A stretch of 64,000 nt of DNA from Arenibacter troitsensis. Lineage in GTDB: Bacteria; Bacteroidota; Bacteroidia; Flavobacteriales; Flavobacteriaceae. Below are positions 34,368 through 43,570 of the stretch, one piece after another (positions within the stretch are counted from its first letter, which is position 1; every line of letters starts with the position of its first letter). A model generated the notes under the pieces. It searched no databases, was not told the DNA's origin, and was given only the letters and a program-made list of their open reading frames with translations. Location of the stretch: NCBI RefSeq assembly GCF_900177645.1, contig NZ_FXAO01000003.1, positions 405,150-469,149 on the forward strand, given 5' to 3'. A program made the position numbers and the translations under genes.

Positions 34368-34794
34368 AAATGGTCAATAAATATTTAATTATTATAAGGT
34401 TGTTTTATTTCATTTAAGGCAAGCTGAAATTGATTAAAAACACCAGAAAAAGGTTTATAAAAAGCAGTGATTTTTTTGGGCTTCAGCGTCAATCCAAAGA
34501 TAAAGAATCGCAATACATAAAATTTATCAATTATAAATCCAATATTACCCTTTTATCATTATTCATGGCTTCTATTGCCCTTATTAGCAATAAACACAAC
34601 CTATGATTACCATTCCTATTATTGTCTTTCAAATTCTTGGAAGAACTATTATTATTGCAAAAGATAAATATTAATTAATACCAATTTAGGAACCGTAACA
34701 TTTTCTACTGTTATTTGGACGGGAATACCCCCAACCACCCAACAAATTATAAGTGCAACATTCCAATAACCATGATTTACAGATTAGCCATAAA
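34368..34794. other. Divergent intergenic region
   Basis: About 430 AT-rich bases between the sugar-acid operon (minus) and the TonB receptor (plus). TATCTTTG on the minus strand at 34502-34495 matches the -7 consensus for the operon, with a leader of about 125 bases; a CAA 25 bases beyond it is a poor -33. No repeat modules, gene or clear plus-strand promoter is seen. Confidence 0.4.
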
Positions 34795-36852
34795 ATGACC
34801 TTATTAAGAAATAGACCATCCAACTTACTTATTACCTTCTTTTTCTATAGTTTCACGGGATTCCTATTTGCCCAGGAAAATTCCCGGTCCCCAATAGACT
34901 CCTTACCCTTGAACACCTTGGAGGAGGTAGTGGTTACAGCAAACAGATATGGAACCTTACAACAGAAGACCCCGGAAGCCATTGAGGTTGTCCACAACCA
35001 TTCCATCGAAAAATATCAATTGCGTACCGCTCCGGAGGCATTGTTATTGGCTCCTGGGGTTTTTGTACAGAAAACCAACCATGGCGGGGGTTCTCCCTTT
35101 ATAAGGGGATTAACGGGGAACCAAACCCTCTTGCTATATGACGGTATCCGCCTAAATAATGCCACAGTTAGATCGGGACCCAACCAGTACTTTAATACTA
35201 TTGATGTGTTCAGCCTGGGTAAAATGGAGGTTTTACGCGGAAGTGGGTCTGTACAATATGGTTCCGATGCTGTTGGGGGCACCATCCAGGCCTTGAGCAA
35301 AGAGGTGGAAACCGCGGAAAAGTCGGTTTGGGGTACGGATCTTTATACTCGATTTGTAACACAGGACATGGAACAGACGGCCAATGCGGCCTTAAAATAT
35401 GGCGATAAAAGAATGGCTTTCAGGGCCAATGCCACATGGCGTAATTTTGGAGACCTTGTGGGAGGTGATACCACAGGACAACAAACCCCAACCGGCTACC
35501 GGGAATTGGATTTCGACCTCAAGGGAAAAATACTGCTATCGGACCGGTCCAACCTTACTACAGTATACCAACGTGTGCATCAAAAAGACGTTCCCGTTTA
35601 CCATAAGGTAGCCTTGGAGGATTATGCCATAAATAAGATGGATCCCCAAAAAAGGGAACTGGCCTATGTGAGGCTCCACCAAGCTCTGGAGAACAATATC
35701 TTTAAGACTGCGGTGGTCACCGCTTCCTACCAGCATCATGAAGAAGGGCGGATGTTGCAAAAAAATGGTTCAACAATTCTACGTACCGAAAATGACAAGG
35801 TGAGGACCTATGGATTTTCGGCCGAAACCTTTTCCAGTCATGGAAAAGTATGGTCGGCCAATAGTGGATTTGAAATCTATAACGACATGGTAAAAAGTAG
35901 TCGCACAGACAAGGATCTGACCACCGATTCCGAAACGGCACAACGCGGATTATATCCCGATGGGGCCACCATGACCAGTATTGCCGCTTTCAGCATGCAC
36001 ACCCTAAGTAAGGAGCAATGGGAAATTACGGCAGGTTTACGGTACAACACCTTCATTAACAAGGTGTCCGATTCGGTTTTGGGAGCCACCAAACTTACTC
36101 CCACGGCATTGGTCGGAAATTTGGCCGTGCTGCGAAAATTGAATGGGACCTCCAATGTCTTTGCTTCCATCAATACAGGTTTTAGGGCTCCCAACATTAA
36201 TGATCTTGGATCCTTGGGCATTGTTGATTTCAGGTACGAAACACCCAATTTCGATTTAAAACCGGAACATTCCCTGCAATATCAGCTGGGCTACAAATTT
36301 CGTAATCGCGTCGTGAAGGCCGAAATATTTTTATATCGCAATGAATTGTACGATTTAATTGTGCGCAACAGAATAGCTGGCGACAGCATTGAAGGTTATC
36401 CCGTTTATCAAAAGAAAAATGTGGAACGCGGCTTTATACAAGGAGCCGAAATGGGATTGGACCTAAACTTGAATCCGAATTGGAACCTGGCCGGAAACTT
36501 AACCTACACCTATGGCCAAAATAAAACCAGTGATGAACCGGCACGTCGGATCCCGCCCTTATTCGGCCGATTGGCCACATCTTACGCCATAAAAAATTGG
36601 AACCTCAATGCAGATTGGCTCTTGGCCGGCAAACAGGATCGTTTGGCGTCCGGGGATATAGATGACAATAGAATCCCTGATGGGGGTACGCCCGGTTGGA
36701 ACGTTCTTAATGTTCATGGCAGTTATTCCTTTAATTGCATCACTATTGCCGTTGGACTTCAGAACGTATTCAATAAAGATTACAGATACCATGGCTCTGG
36801 CGTTAATGGTTATGGCAGGTCTGGGGTGCTGTCGGTTTCTGCGAGGTTGTAG
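34795..36852 (+). CDS. TonB-dependent outer-membrane receptor
   Basis: A 685-residue receptor from the ATG at 34795, which gives a normal signal peptide (MTLLRNRPSNLLITFFFYSF, ending about ...LFAQ); a GTG at 34753 adds 14 residues before it. A TonB-box-like EEVVVTANR is followed by the plug domain (about residues 45-165, with GGGSPFIRGLTGNQTLLLYDGIRLNNA and EVLRGSGSVQYGSDAVGGTI), then the barrel with a C-terminal SVSARL. There is no carboxypeptidase-like N-terminal domain and no SusD partner, so it resembles vitamin/siderophore-type receptors more than glycan SusC proteins. The substrate is unknown. Confidence 0.88.
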   Translation: MTLLRNRPSNLLITFFFYSFTGFLFAQENSRSPIDSLPLNTLEEVVVTANRYGTLQQKTPEAIEVVHNHSIEKYQLRTAPEALLLAPGVFVQKTNHGGGSPFIRGLTGNQTLLLYDGIRLNNATVRSGPNQYFNTIDVFSLGKMEVLRGSGSVQYGSDAVGGTIQALSKEVETAEKSVWGTDLYTRFVTQDMEQTANAALKYGDKRMAFRANATWRNFGDLVGGDTTGQQTPTGYRELDFDLKGKILLSDRSNLTTVYQRVHQKDVPVYHKVALEDYAINKMDPQKRELAYVRLHQALENNIFKTAVVTASYQHHEEGRMLQKNGSTILRTENDKVRTYGFSAETFSSHGKVWSANSGFEIYNDMVKSSRTDKDLTTDSETAQRGLYPDGATMTSIAAFSMHTLSKEQWEITAGLRYNTFINKVSDSVLGATKLTPTALVGNLAVLRKLNGTSNVFASINTGFRAPNINDLGSLGIVDFRYETPNFDLKPEHSLQYQLGYKFRNRVVKAEIFLYRNELYDLIVRNRIAGDSIEGYPVYQKKNVERGFIQGAEMGLDLNLNPNWNLAGNLTYTYGQNKTSDEPARRIPPLFGRLATSYAIKNWNLNADWLLAGKQDRLASGDIDDNRIPDGGTPGWNVLNVHGSYSFNCITIAVGLQNVFNKDYRYHGSGVNGYGRSGVLSVSARL

Positions 36853-36904
36853 TGGCCATCAATCATGTAATATGAGTGTTACTTTTTTTAAGACGCCCTA
36901 AAAG

Positions 36905-36937
36905 TCCTCCCCCTAACCCCCTCCCAAGGAGGGGGAA
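36905..36937. repeat. C-rich palindromic module, uninterrupted
   Basis: TCCTCCCCCTAAC followed by a perfect hairpin of CCCCCTCC (36917-36924), loop CAA, GGAGGGGG (36928-36935). The same module occurs at 47,915 and 63,710, there with a 22-nt insertion in the loop side. Confidence 0.75.
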
Positions 36938-37089
36938 TAAATATTGTACCGCCAAAAACGGATTGCCGTGTTACGACTGCCTAGCCGTCAGGAAGGCTTG
37001 AAGTGACTGTTGGAGTGCTGGATTTATCTAGCATCGTCAGTTCGAAGACTTCTCGATACAATTTTGCTCTACTTCGTTTTGCAAAACCA

Positions 37090-37121
37090 CCCGCCTTACG
37101 GCCGGGCGGGCTCGAAGTGAC
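37090..37121. repeat. Hairpin unit adjacent to CTCGAAGTGAC
   Basis: A 21-nt unit (37090-37110, starts CCCGCC, ends GGGCGGG, centre TTACGGCC) directly precedes CTCGAAGTGAC (37111-37121), the complement of GTCACTTCGAG. Confidence 0.75.
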
Positions 37122-37179
37122 AGCTGTAGTCCTAGATTTGACAATTAGAGATTCGCAGGCAGAATTTTAAAAGAGATTT

Positions 37180-37277
37180 GTCATTGCGAGGAGTGATAGC
37201 GAAGAAGCAATCTCTGCAAGGTAATGAACAGATTGCCGCGCTCCGCCCGCCTGACGGCAAGGCAGGCTCGCAATGAC
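37180..37277. repeat. GTCATTGCGAG inverted element carrying a nested hairpin unit
   Basis: Terminal inverted repeats GTCATTGCGAG (37180-37190) and CTCGCAATGAC (37267-37277) enclose GAAGCAATCT and AGATTGCCGCGCT, a widespread bacterial repeat pattern. A 21-nt unit (37246-37266) sits exactly between GCGCTCCG and CTCGCAATGAC. A related copy near 42,130-42,163 runs from GCGCTTCA straight into CTCGCAATGAC. Confidence 0.75.
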
Positions 37278-37367
37278 GTCAGTTAATAATATTGAACTAA
37301 CAAACTTTTGCCTTTTGGCTAATGCCCTCTAGCTGAAAAGCACTAAAATCTATTAACTGATTAATGC

Positions 37368-40085
37368 CTACTCCGCATCCGCCTTGTTCTCATAATGGTT
37401 TACCCTGGCATCGTCCTCGTCATCCATAGGGGGTCCTTGTTCTATTTTGCGCCAATCAATTGTTTTATTGTACTTCTTCATGGAGAGTTCGGCATTGTAC
37501 ATACGTTCATCATGGCGTTCCAAAGTATAGGGTGTGAAGTCGGGCTCGGAGGTGAAAAAATCCTGTAACAAAGAAGCCGTAACATCAAACTGATTCACAT
37601 AGGGTACATTCAATATGTTGTACATGGTCTTTAACAGTGCCCCAAAATTGGCATGGGTGTGGGAAACATATCCCTTTTTTACATAAGGGCCTGCCATCAT
37701 AAGAATGGACCTATGGGCGTCTACATGATCTACACCTCCTTGGGGATCGTCCTCGGTGATGATGACCAACATATTCTTCCAATATTTGGTCCTGGATAGA
37801 AAATGCAATACCCTGCCTACCGCCAGGTCATTATCTACCATAAAGGATTGTGGGTAAGGATAACCGTCCTCCGGACGTATTCTTGCCCCGTGATCGTTGG
37901 GCAACATCATGGTCACCAATTGTGGCATTTCTTCCTCCCCTTCAATCCATTTTTCTGTAAACTCCCTTTCAAATTGATCCATTCTATATTGATCGGGAAT
38001 ATTCATATTGTACCCGGCATAATCATGACTGGTCCTTGTAAAAAGTGCCTTTTGCATAGGCACCATCACCCCATGGGCAGCGCCCGTATTGGTATCATAC
38101 CATTCTTCGCGTACATGTGCCGTTTCGTTGGCCTGTCCAAAATTGTAAAAAGATACCTTTTCCCTATCCAGGGCTTCCCAAAGTCCGCCAATCTCCGCAT
38201 AATCCTCGGGGTCTACACTCCCGATCGTTCCAGGATGACGACGTCCCGGAGCGTCCGAGAATATTTTCGCGGTCTTGCTTACACTGGCGTTGGCCTCTAC
38301 CCACTCGTTAGGAATAACACCTACCAACCAATGATGGCCATGAACCGAAGCATCGCTATCGCAATAGTAGTTATCCGAATAGGCAAATTGTTTTGCTGCC
38401 TTATGGTGGTTGGGAGAAATACGCAGTTGGGGAAATTGTGCCTGAAGCGAATCGGGCAAGGTATAGGTATTATTAACCCCATAACGGGCCAAGGTACTAT
38501 CTCCCCTTCCATTTTTGAGCTGTCCAAAAACCTCATCGTAGGTCCTGTTCTCCTTGGTAATATACACCACATGTTTAATAGGGCTCTGACGCAATTTTGG
38601 CAAGGGAGGCAAGGGATTGGTACCGTCATCGGTCATGGTGCTTTCCCTAAAGGTATTGTCAATAGACATTTTAGTGTACTCGGCAAGCCTTTCATCGGTT
38701 GGCATGGCTACCCTTTGAAAACTCCCCAATTGAATATCCCCTATGTAATCGCCCTGTGGGGGTTCTACAAAGTCCTTTCCTCCATTGGGTCCGGCCCCAA
38801 GGCCTCTACAGGTAATGATATAAATGTTCTTTTCATCTTTGGACAATTCCACCCTTGTAGGTCCCCAACCACTGGGAATAAGCCCTTTGGTAGTTTGGGA
38901 AGGAATATCTATTACGGCCACCGCATTGAACCCTAACAAGGCCACGTACAATGTTTTCTCGGCTTTATCCATGGTGATACCAAAGGGTAAAAGTCCACGG
39001 TATTTGTCTATTCGCGGATCTACTTTAATGGGTATATGACCAACAATCTCTTGGCTTAAATGATCAATGATGGTGATATTATCGTTGGTGGCATTGGTAA
39101 TATAGGCGAATTGTTTTCCTACGGCAATGGAATTTGGACTAGCTCCCCCAACCACTTCCGCATCTTCCACGGTCTGTCCTATTTGGTGCCCTGTCTTAAA
39201 TTTTTTGATCACCTTGTTCATGTCCAGATCTATAGTAAAGACACTCATGGCATCCGGATGCAACGGACTCCCCACACCAGGGATTTTACGACCTTCTACT
39301 ACGGTACCTTCTATGGACTCTTTGGTGTTGTCCCCATAGGGGTGATGGGAAATCATTAAGGAATCGTAATTGGCAGGTGTGGCGCCCTCTATTAAGGGAT
39401 AGGAATACACGCCAACATTGGCCACAAAGGCCTGCTTTTTATCCGGACTAATGGCCAAGCCAAAAGGTTGTCTCCCTACATTGACGCTCCCCTTTATTTT
39501 TTTGGTTTCCAAATCGATACGTACCAGTCTAAAATTGCCGCGATCCAACACCAACAATTCGTTCTCGGCTTCATTGATCCGTAGATCTGAAGTAAAACTA
39601 TCCTGATAATCCTCCCCATCAACAATCCCATTTAAGGAAATGGAATCCACTTTTGCAAGGTTCTCCACATCGTATTGTATCACTGCTCCCGTATCTCCCC
39701 CACTTAAATATACCGTTTTGGAATCCTGGGCAAATTCAACCCCCAAAAAAGAACCTTTGGCCAAAGGTGACGGTATGCTGCCATCATAACTTGGAATTCT
39801 GACCGACTCCAGGGAGGCAACATCTATAACCGTAAAAACCCCATTGTGCAGCGTAACCGCCTTGCTCCCATCCGGTGAAACGGCCATCCCAAAAGGATCA
39901 TGGGTAATCCGCAATTTATCCCCTACTGGAGTTACATACCTCCCACTGGCCAAAATGGATATTCCATTTTCATCAATTACACTGTACTGATCTTTACCAG
40001 GAACCTGTAAAATTGAAATGCTGTTTTGACGCGAATTACAAGAAATAAAAACTGAAATTAATAGGAAGGGAATTAGCCGATTCAT
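37368..40085 (-). CDS. YncE-like beta-propeller / phosphoesterase fusion lipoprotein
   Basis: A 905-residue lipoprotein (MNRLIPFLLISVFISCNSRQ, lipobox FISC). The N-terminal half (about residues 30-440) is a WD/YVTN-type propeller (LRITHDPFGMAVSPDGSKAVTLHNG, NVGRQPFGLAISPDKKQAFVANVG, LPFGITMDKAEKTLYVALLGFNAVAVID). The C-terminal half (about 490-850) is an alkaline-phosphatase/phosphoesterase fold with HVVYITKENRTYDEVFGQLKNGRGD (metal ligand region), ISPNHHKAAKQFAYSDNYYCDSDASVHGHHW, MLPNDHG and ITEDDPQGGVDHVDAHRS. It is similar to acid phosphatase / phospholipase C-type esterases. It acts outside the inner membrane; the substrate is unknown. It converges on the TonB receptor across repeat island 2. 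Confidence 0.88.
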   Translation of the reverse strand: MNRLIPFLLISVFISCNSRQNSISILQVPGKDQYSVIDENGISILASGRYVTPVGDKLRITHDPFGMAVSPDGSKAVTLHNGVFTVIDVASLESVRIPSYDGSIPSPLAKGSFLGVEFAQDSKTVYLSGGDTGAVIQYDVENLAKVDSISLNGIVDGEDYQDSFTSDLRINEAENELLVLDRGNFRLVRIDLETKKIKGSVNVGRQPFGLAISPDKKQAFVANVGVYSYPLIEGATPANYDSLMISHHPYGDNTKESIEGTVVEGRKIPGVGSPLHPDAMSVFTIDLDMNKVIKKFKTGHQIGQTVEDAEVVGGASPNSIAVGKQFAYITNATNDNITIIDHLSQEIVGHIPIKVDPRIDKYRGLLPFGITMDKAEKTLYVALLGFNAVAVIDIPSQTTKGLIPSGWGPTRVELSKDEKNIYIITCRGLGAGPNGGKDFVEPPQGDYIGDIQLGSFQRVAMPTDERLAEYTKMSIDNTFRESTMTDDGTNPLPPLPKLRQSPIKHVVYITKENRTYDEVFGQLKNGRGDSTLARYGVNNTYTLPDSLQAQFPQLRISPNHHKAAKQFAYSDNYYCDSDASVHGHHWLVGVIPNEWVEANASVSKTAKIFSDAPGRRHPGTIGSVDPEDYAEIGGLWEALDREKVSFYNFGQANETAHVREEWYDTNTGAAHGVMVPMQKALFTRTSHDYAGYNMNIPDQYRMDQFEREFTEKWIEGEEEMPQLVTMMLPNDHGARIRPEDGYPYPQSFMVDNDLAVGRVLHFLSRTKYWKNMLVIITEDDPQGGVDHVDAHRSILMMAGPYVKKGYVSHTHANFGALLKTMYNILNVPYVNQFDVTASLLQDFFTSEPDFTPYTLERHDERMYNAELSMKKYNKTIDWRKIEQGPPMDDEDDARVNHYENKADAE

Positions 40086-40391
40086 TGTGATGGATTTATG
40101 AATTGAATGGATACAATTATTATTAAAAACTAATATTACGCATTTTCGTCCAAAGGAAAATGGTCTTAACCATAATTTTACACAATGTTAAAATAATTTA
40201 ATTGAAGTCAATTACCCAAGGTCAAGTCATAAGGCATCGGAAGCTAACCAATAATTACTTTTCTATGCCCTCCTGACCGCCAGAAAAGGACAGCCCGTTC
40301 AGTTTAGACTAGAAAATGTACGAGCCTTCCAATCCCGCCTGATGACTAAAATTCATAAGAAGCCAAAAAAGTATCCTAATCCAATTACCGC
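40086..40391. other. Intergenic region
   Basis: About 300 bases between the phosphoesterase start and the saccharopine-dehydrogenase-like stop. It is AT-rich near the phosphoesterase start. No gene, terminator or hairpin unit was recognised. Confidence 0.4.
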
Positions 40392-41531
40392 TTAATCAAT
40401 GTAACCATAAATTGGCGCTATAAAATTTCCGTTCAAAAAAGGCTTTGGATCTATCTGACTTTGTAGAATAACGCCTTTGTGTTTGGACTCCATTAACATA
40501 AAAGCGGCCTGTACCATGGGTGCCGCAGTGGTGGTCTGTATAGCCCTAAGCCTATGTATCCCCACATTCTGCGGGTAAATTAGCTTGGAAACCTCGCTCC
40601 TTCTAAGTACCCCATGCCTATCCTTACCCTCCACTGCGGCATACAGTACAATTTGATCGTTCTCTACATGGGGAATTTCACTTTCCATTTTCTCCTGAAG
40701 GTTCTTTATGGGGGCATCGGTATTTTTGAAACCTGCAATCTGTTGTTGCACCCAGGCGTAGTGTCCAGGATATCTAAGGGTCTTATAATCCAATTGGCGC
40801 ACCTTGCCTGCCAAGGCGTCCGGTAGATCGGCGGCCCCACCTGAAGTAAGGTCCTCCTCATAGGTCCTACCATCTATTATGATGGTTGCCCTTTCAGACA
40901 GGGATTTAAGGGGTACTTTTTTATAATCGCGGACTGCCTCCGCGTCTTTTAGGTATTCTGTGGCCACCCCCACCGGACTCCAGGTAAATCCGTAGTAATG
41001 TGGCGCCACGGCATGGTCCGTTAGGGCTCCTACCTTAAACTTCAGCTTATCTACCTTGTCTACCTTATGTTTACTGCAAAATTCCTGAAAGAGATGGTGT
41101 GCCAAAAGATTGATATACCCTGGTGCCAGACCGGATTGGAGCACAAAACCGGTTTCGGCATTTTTGGCCAATGCCATTATTTCATAGGTCTCCGCCACAT
41201 ATTCGGTGAGGTTTACATAGTGCATTTTAAAATCTTTTGCATACCTCGCCATTTTGGGCGCCAAACTACCGGGAAGACAATCCAGCAGCACATCGCCCTG
41301 GGTAAAAATTCCCTCCATTTCATTGGTCAGGCCCGTTTCTGAAAGGCAAAATGCCTGGGCCACTCCCGGGTTGGTAGTGCCCTTCCCTATCCAATGGGCT
41401 ACTTTTTCTGCCTTTTCCAGGGTACGATTTCCAATAAATATGTTTAGCGGAACATTGCCCCAATCCGCCATTATTAATCCAACGGCCTGGGCTATTCCCC
41501 CAGCACCGGCAATAACCATGTTGTAGGACAT
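40392..41531 (-). CDS. Saccharopine dehydrogenase-family protein
   Basis: A 379-residue protein from the ATG at 41531, where MSYNMVIAGAGGIAQAVGLIMADWG gives a Rossmann GxGGIG-like start; the longer frame to 41630 has an implausible leader. The C-terminal domain (about residues 120-350) contains LQSGLAPGYINLLAHHLFQEF, GALTDHAVAPHYYGFTWSPVGVATEYL and LRYPGHYAWVQQ, all typical of the Sacchrp_dh family. It may act in lysine catabolism or as a related NAD(P)-dependent oxidoreductase; no lysine-pathway gene is adjacent. It is a single gene on the minus strand. Confidence 0.85.
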   Translation of the reverse strand: MSYNMVIAGAGGIAQAVGLIMADWGNVPLNIFIGNRTLEKAEKVAHWIGKGTTNPGVAQAFCLSETGLTNEMEGIFTQGDVLLDCLPGSLAPKMARYAKDFKMHYVNLTEYVAETYEIMALAKNAETGFVLQSGLAPGYINLLAHHLFQEFCSKHKVDKVDKLKFKVGALTDHAVAPHYYGFTWSPVGVATEYLKDAEAVRDYKKVPLKSLSERATIIIDGRTYEEDLTSGGAADLPDALAGKVRQLDYKTLRYPGHYAWVQQQIAGFKNTDAPIKNLQEKMESEIPHVENDQIVLYAAVEGKDRHGVLRRSEVSKLIYPQNVGIHRLRAIQTTTAAPMVQAAFMLMESKHKGVILQSQIDPKPFLNGNFIAPIYGYID

Positions 41532-41717
41532 AAATATGTAGCTTAATATGTTATAAGAAAGATAGCATTTTTTATCCAGATTTCTACTGATACTGCGATA
41601 TAGTATCATGCCATTTAAGGCCCTTCCCAAGCCTGCCTGTCAATAGGCAAACTCGTTGTAATGGGTCATTTTCATTTTCTTTGCTCGCCCAAAGAAAACG
41701 AAACAGGGCCGAAAAGA

Positions 41718-41736
41718 CAAGGTACAGTGTACCTTG
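41718..41736. repeat. Perfect hairpin 1 in scaffold
   Basis: CAAGGTAC / GTACCTTG with a 3-nt loop, an 8-bp perfect stem inside repeat island 3. Confidence 0.7.
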
Positions 41737-41786
41737 AATTAGAGGAGACAGCAGTAGCGAGGGTGAAGGCGCCTTAACAGAGGTAT

Positions 41787-41810
41787 TTTTTCGACACCGA
41801 GGTCGAAAAA
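41787..41810. repeat. Perfect hairpin 2 in scaffold
   Basis: TTTTTCGAC / GTCGAAAAA with loop ACCGAG, a 9-bp perfect stem inside repeat island 3. Confidence 0.7.
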
Positions 41811-41889
41811 CCGTGTGCGAAACTCCGCGTCGTCCCTCACGGGACTCCTGCGCTCGGAGCTTTTCCATCGCGCCAGCTGGCCCCTTGCA

Positions 41890-41913
41890 GTAAATGCAAA
41901 TCGTTGCATTTAC
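41890..41913. repeat. Perfect hairpin 3 in scaffold
   Basis: GTAAATGCAA / TTGCATTTAC with loop ATCG, a 10-bp perfect stem inside repeat island 3. Confidence 0.7.
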
Positions 41914-42461
41914 TTATCGGTCCTCTGCGGTTAAGGGTTTTTGGCTCCGCCGATTTATACTGTTTACTATTTTTTCAATCGTAATTAACCGACTACTACA
42001 TATTGTTTACTTCATGCGGTGACTGAGCCTGCCTGTATCGGCATACAGGCGTAGCCAAAACCACAAGTTCCTGGAATTTGGACCTTGAACATCAACATTG
42101 TTTATTACTAATTGTTAGTTGTACACTGTAAGGAGCAGATTGCCGCGCTTCACTCGCAATGACGACAGCAAGGGCTCTTCCCTTCAGACGAAGGGAGAAC
42201 TCGAAGTGACAACTTTCAACTTTCAACTTTTAAACATTAAACTATTGCCTATTGGCTATTGGCTGAAGAAAACTGATTACTGCCCACCAGCTACTTCGAT
42301 TTCGACTACGCCTTCCTGCCTTTAGGTAGGCTCAATCTCCATGTACTTCATCCAGTGGCTTCGACTACGCTCAGCCACCAGTTTTTGAATGTTCCTCAAA
42401 ACTTACCACCAACAACCAACTTTTGCCTATTGCCTATTGCCTTTTGGCTAAAGAACACTAC

Positions 42462-43148
42462 TCACTGAACACTCTTCAAATAGCCACCATACTTTCGCAA
42501 ACCCTCGTTCAACATGGAAACGGCACCCTTGCTTGTCATGGTTGCACTGGAAATCCCGTCAATATAATGTCCGTCGTCATTGGCTTTTTCAATGGCTTTC
42601 TGCAATGTAAAGGTGTCTTCCTCCAAATTGATTTTCACACCTAAGAACTGATCTTCGAATGTTTTTTCGCTAACTGCCGCCCCATAACCTTCAGATTCTG
42701 CTTTGTGTTCAAAGGCTATGTTTTTTATTTTCAACGTCTTTTTATCCAACAGCACCTTTGCCCAAATGGCCCCACCAAAACCAACACCCTGTACAGGTAG
42801 AACAACTAGGTCCGTTTCCTTGACTTCAAATATGGGAAGGGAAGTGGCTTGCCCGCGCGTCGCCAACTTTTTATACAGGTCGTTTGCCCTTTCCAAAGCT
42901 GTGGTAGAAATAATACCGCTTGTAGTATTAAGCTCTTTAAAGATTATTAGATCCTGGATGTTGGTCGTATCCGTAAAAGTCGGCGAGGCAAATAATGCAA
43001 TTTCTTTAATAGCTTCCGGTAAGTCAGTTGTGGTTTGGATTTCCTGTTCAGGTTCAATTATTGGTTCCGTCTGTTTTGGATTTTCCTTGCAGTTCCATCC
43101 CAAGACAACCATGATTATCAAAAGTATTTTTATTTTCTTCATATTCAT
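42462..43148 (-). CDS. NqrC/RnfG-like FMN-binding lipoprotein
   Basis: A 228-residue protein with a short lipoprotein-type N-terminus (MKKIKILLIIMVVLGWNC, Asn-Trp near the Cys being atypical). The C-terminal FMN-binding domain (about residues 85-215) contains VVLPVQGVGFGGAIWAKVLLD, FEHKAESEGYGAAVS and DGISSATMTSKGAV. The last matches the NqrC/RnfG SGATxTSxG signature in which a Thr carries covalent FMN; the Gly is replaced by Ser here. NqrC normally belongs to the six-gene Na+-pumping NADH:quinone reductase, but no other nqr/rnf gene is nearby. It is an isolated gene bounded on both sides by repeat islands. Confidence 0.82.
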   Translation of the reverse strand: MNMKKIKILLIIMVVLGWNCKENPKQTEPIIEPEQEIQTTTDLPEAIKEIALFASPTFTDTTNIQDLIIFKELNTTSGIISTTALERANDLYKKLATRGQATSLPIFEVKETDLVVLPVQGVGFGGAIWAKVLLDKKTLKIKNIAFEHKAESEGYGAAVSEKTFEDQFLGVKINLEEDTFTLQKAIEKANDDGHYIDGISSATMTSKGAVSMLNEGLRKYGGYLKSVQ

Positions 43149-43317
43149 GTTTTATTTAAAAAGTTCCAAATTTTCCAAATCCTATTTTTTCGAAGGTAAT
43201 GCCAAGGCCTGATTCCTGAAATGATATTGGTCAGGCATATAAAACAAGATTCGAGACAGCATCTTCAGTTCGAGGGCTTCTCGATACCATTTTATTGCGC
43301 TGCACTACATAAAATCA

Positions 43318-43369
43318 CCCGCCTAAAGTCGGGCAAGCCCGCCTTACGGCCGGGCAGGCTCGCAATGAC
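43318..43369. repeat. Two hairpin units before CTCGCAATGAC
   Basis: A 20-nt unit (43318-43337) and a 21-nt unit (43338-43358, starts CCCGCC, ends GGGCAGG) are head-to-tail and run directly into CTCGCAATGAC (43359-43369). Confidence 0.75.
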
Positions 43370-43570
43370 GACATTGAACTTTCAACATTGAACATTCAAC
43401 ACAAGACTTAAGTCTCGACTCTAACATCTAGGTTCTAGATTCTTCCAACGCTCCATCACCGTGAGGACTTTCAACTTTTTAACATTTAACAATTGCTTTT
43501 GCCTATTGCCTAATGCCCAATGCCTTCTAACTAAAGGGTACTGCCCACACAACAATGTTCACTGCAATCT

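Larger units (their letters stand above)
36853..37367. repeat. Repeat island 2 (non-coding)
   Basis: About 515 bases with an uninterrupted CCCCCTCC-CAA-GGAGGGGG element (36905-36937), a hairpin unit next to CTCGAAGTGAC (37090-37121) and a complete GTCATTGCGAG...CTCGCAATGAC inverted element (37180-37277). No credible gene. Confidence 0.75.
41532..42461. repeat. Repeat island 3 (non-coding, hairpin-rich)
   Basis: About 930 bases. The right-hand part holds low-complexity words (TTTTGCCTATTGCCTATTGC, AACTTTCAACTTTC), uninterrupted CTCGCAATGAC (42153-42163) and CTCGAAGTGAC (42200-42210). The left part (41,630-41,950) is a scaffold starting near CATTTTCTTTGCTCGCCC with at least three perfect hairpins. 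No credible gene. Confidence 0.75.

Noticed and set aside
34753..34794. GTG start extending the TonB receptor
   Set aside because: The extension puts 14 polar residues before a normal signal peptide; the ATG at 34795 is more plausible.
37803..38936. A 377-residue open frame antisense to the propeller/phosphoesterase gene
   Set aside because: It lies wholly inside a gene with clear motifs on the other strand and has no recognisable domain; it is a shadow frame.
41584..41868. 94-residue minus-strand frame in repeat island 3
   Set aside because: It spans the hairpin scaffold; such translations are common artefacts of this repeat type.
42703..43212. Open frame antisense to the NqrC-like gene
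   Set aside because: The opposite strand has a clear FMN-binding signature; this frame has none.
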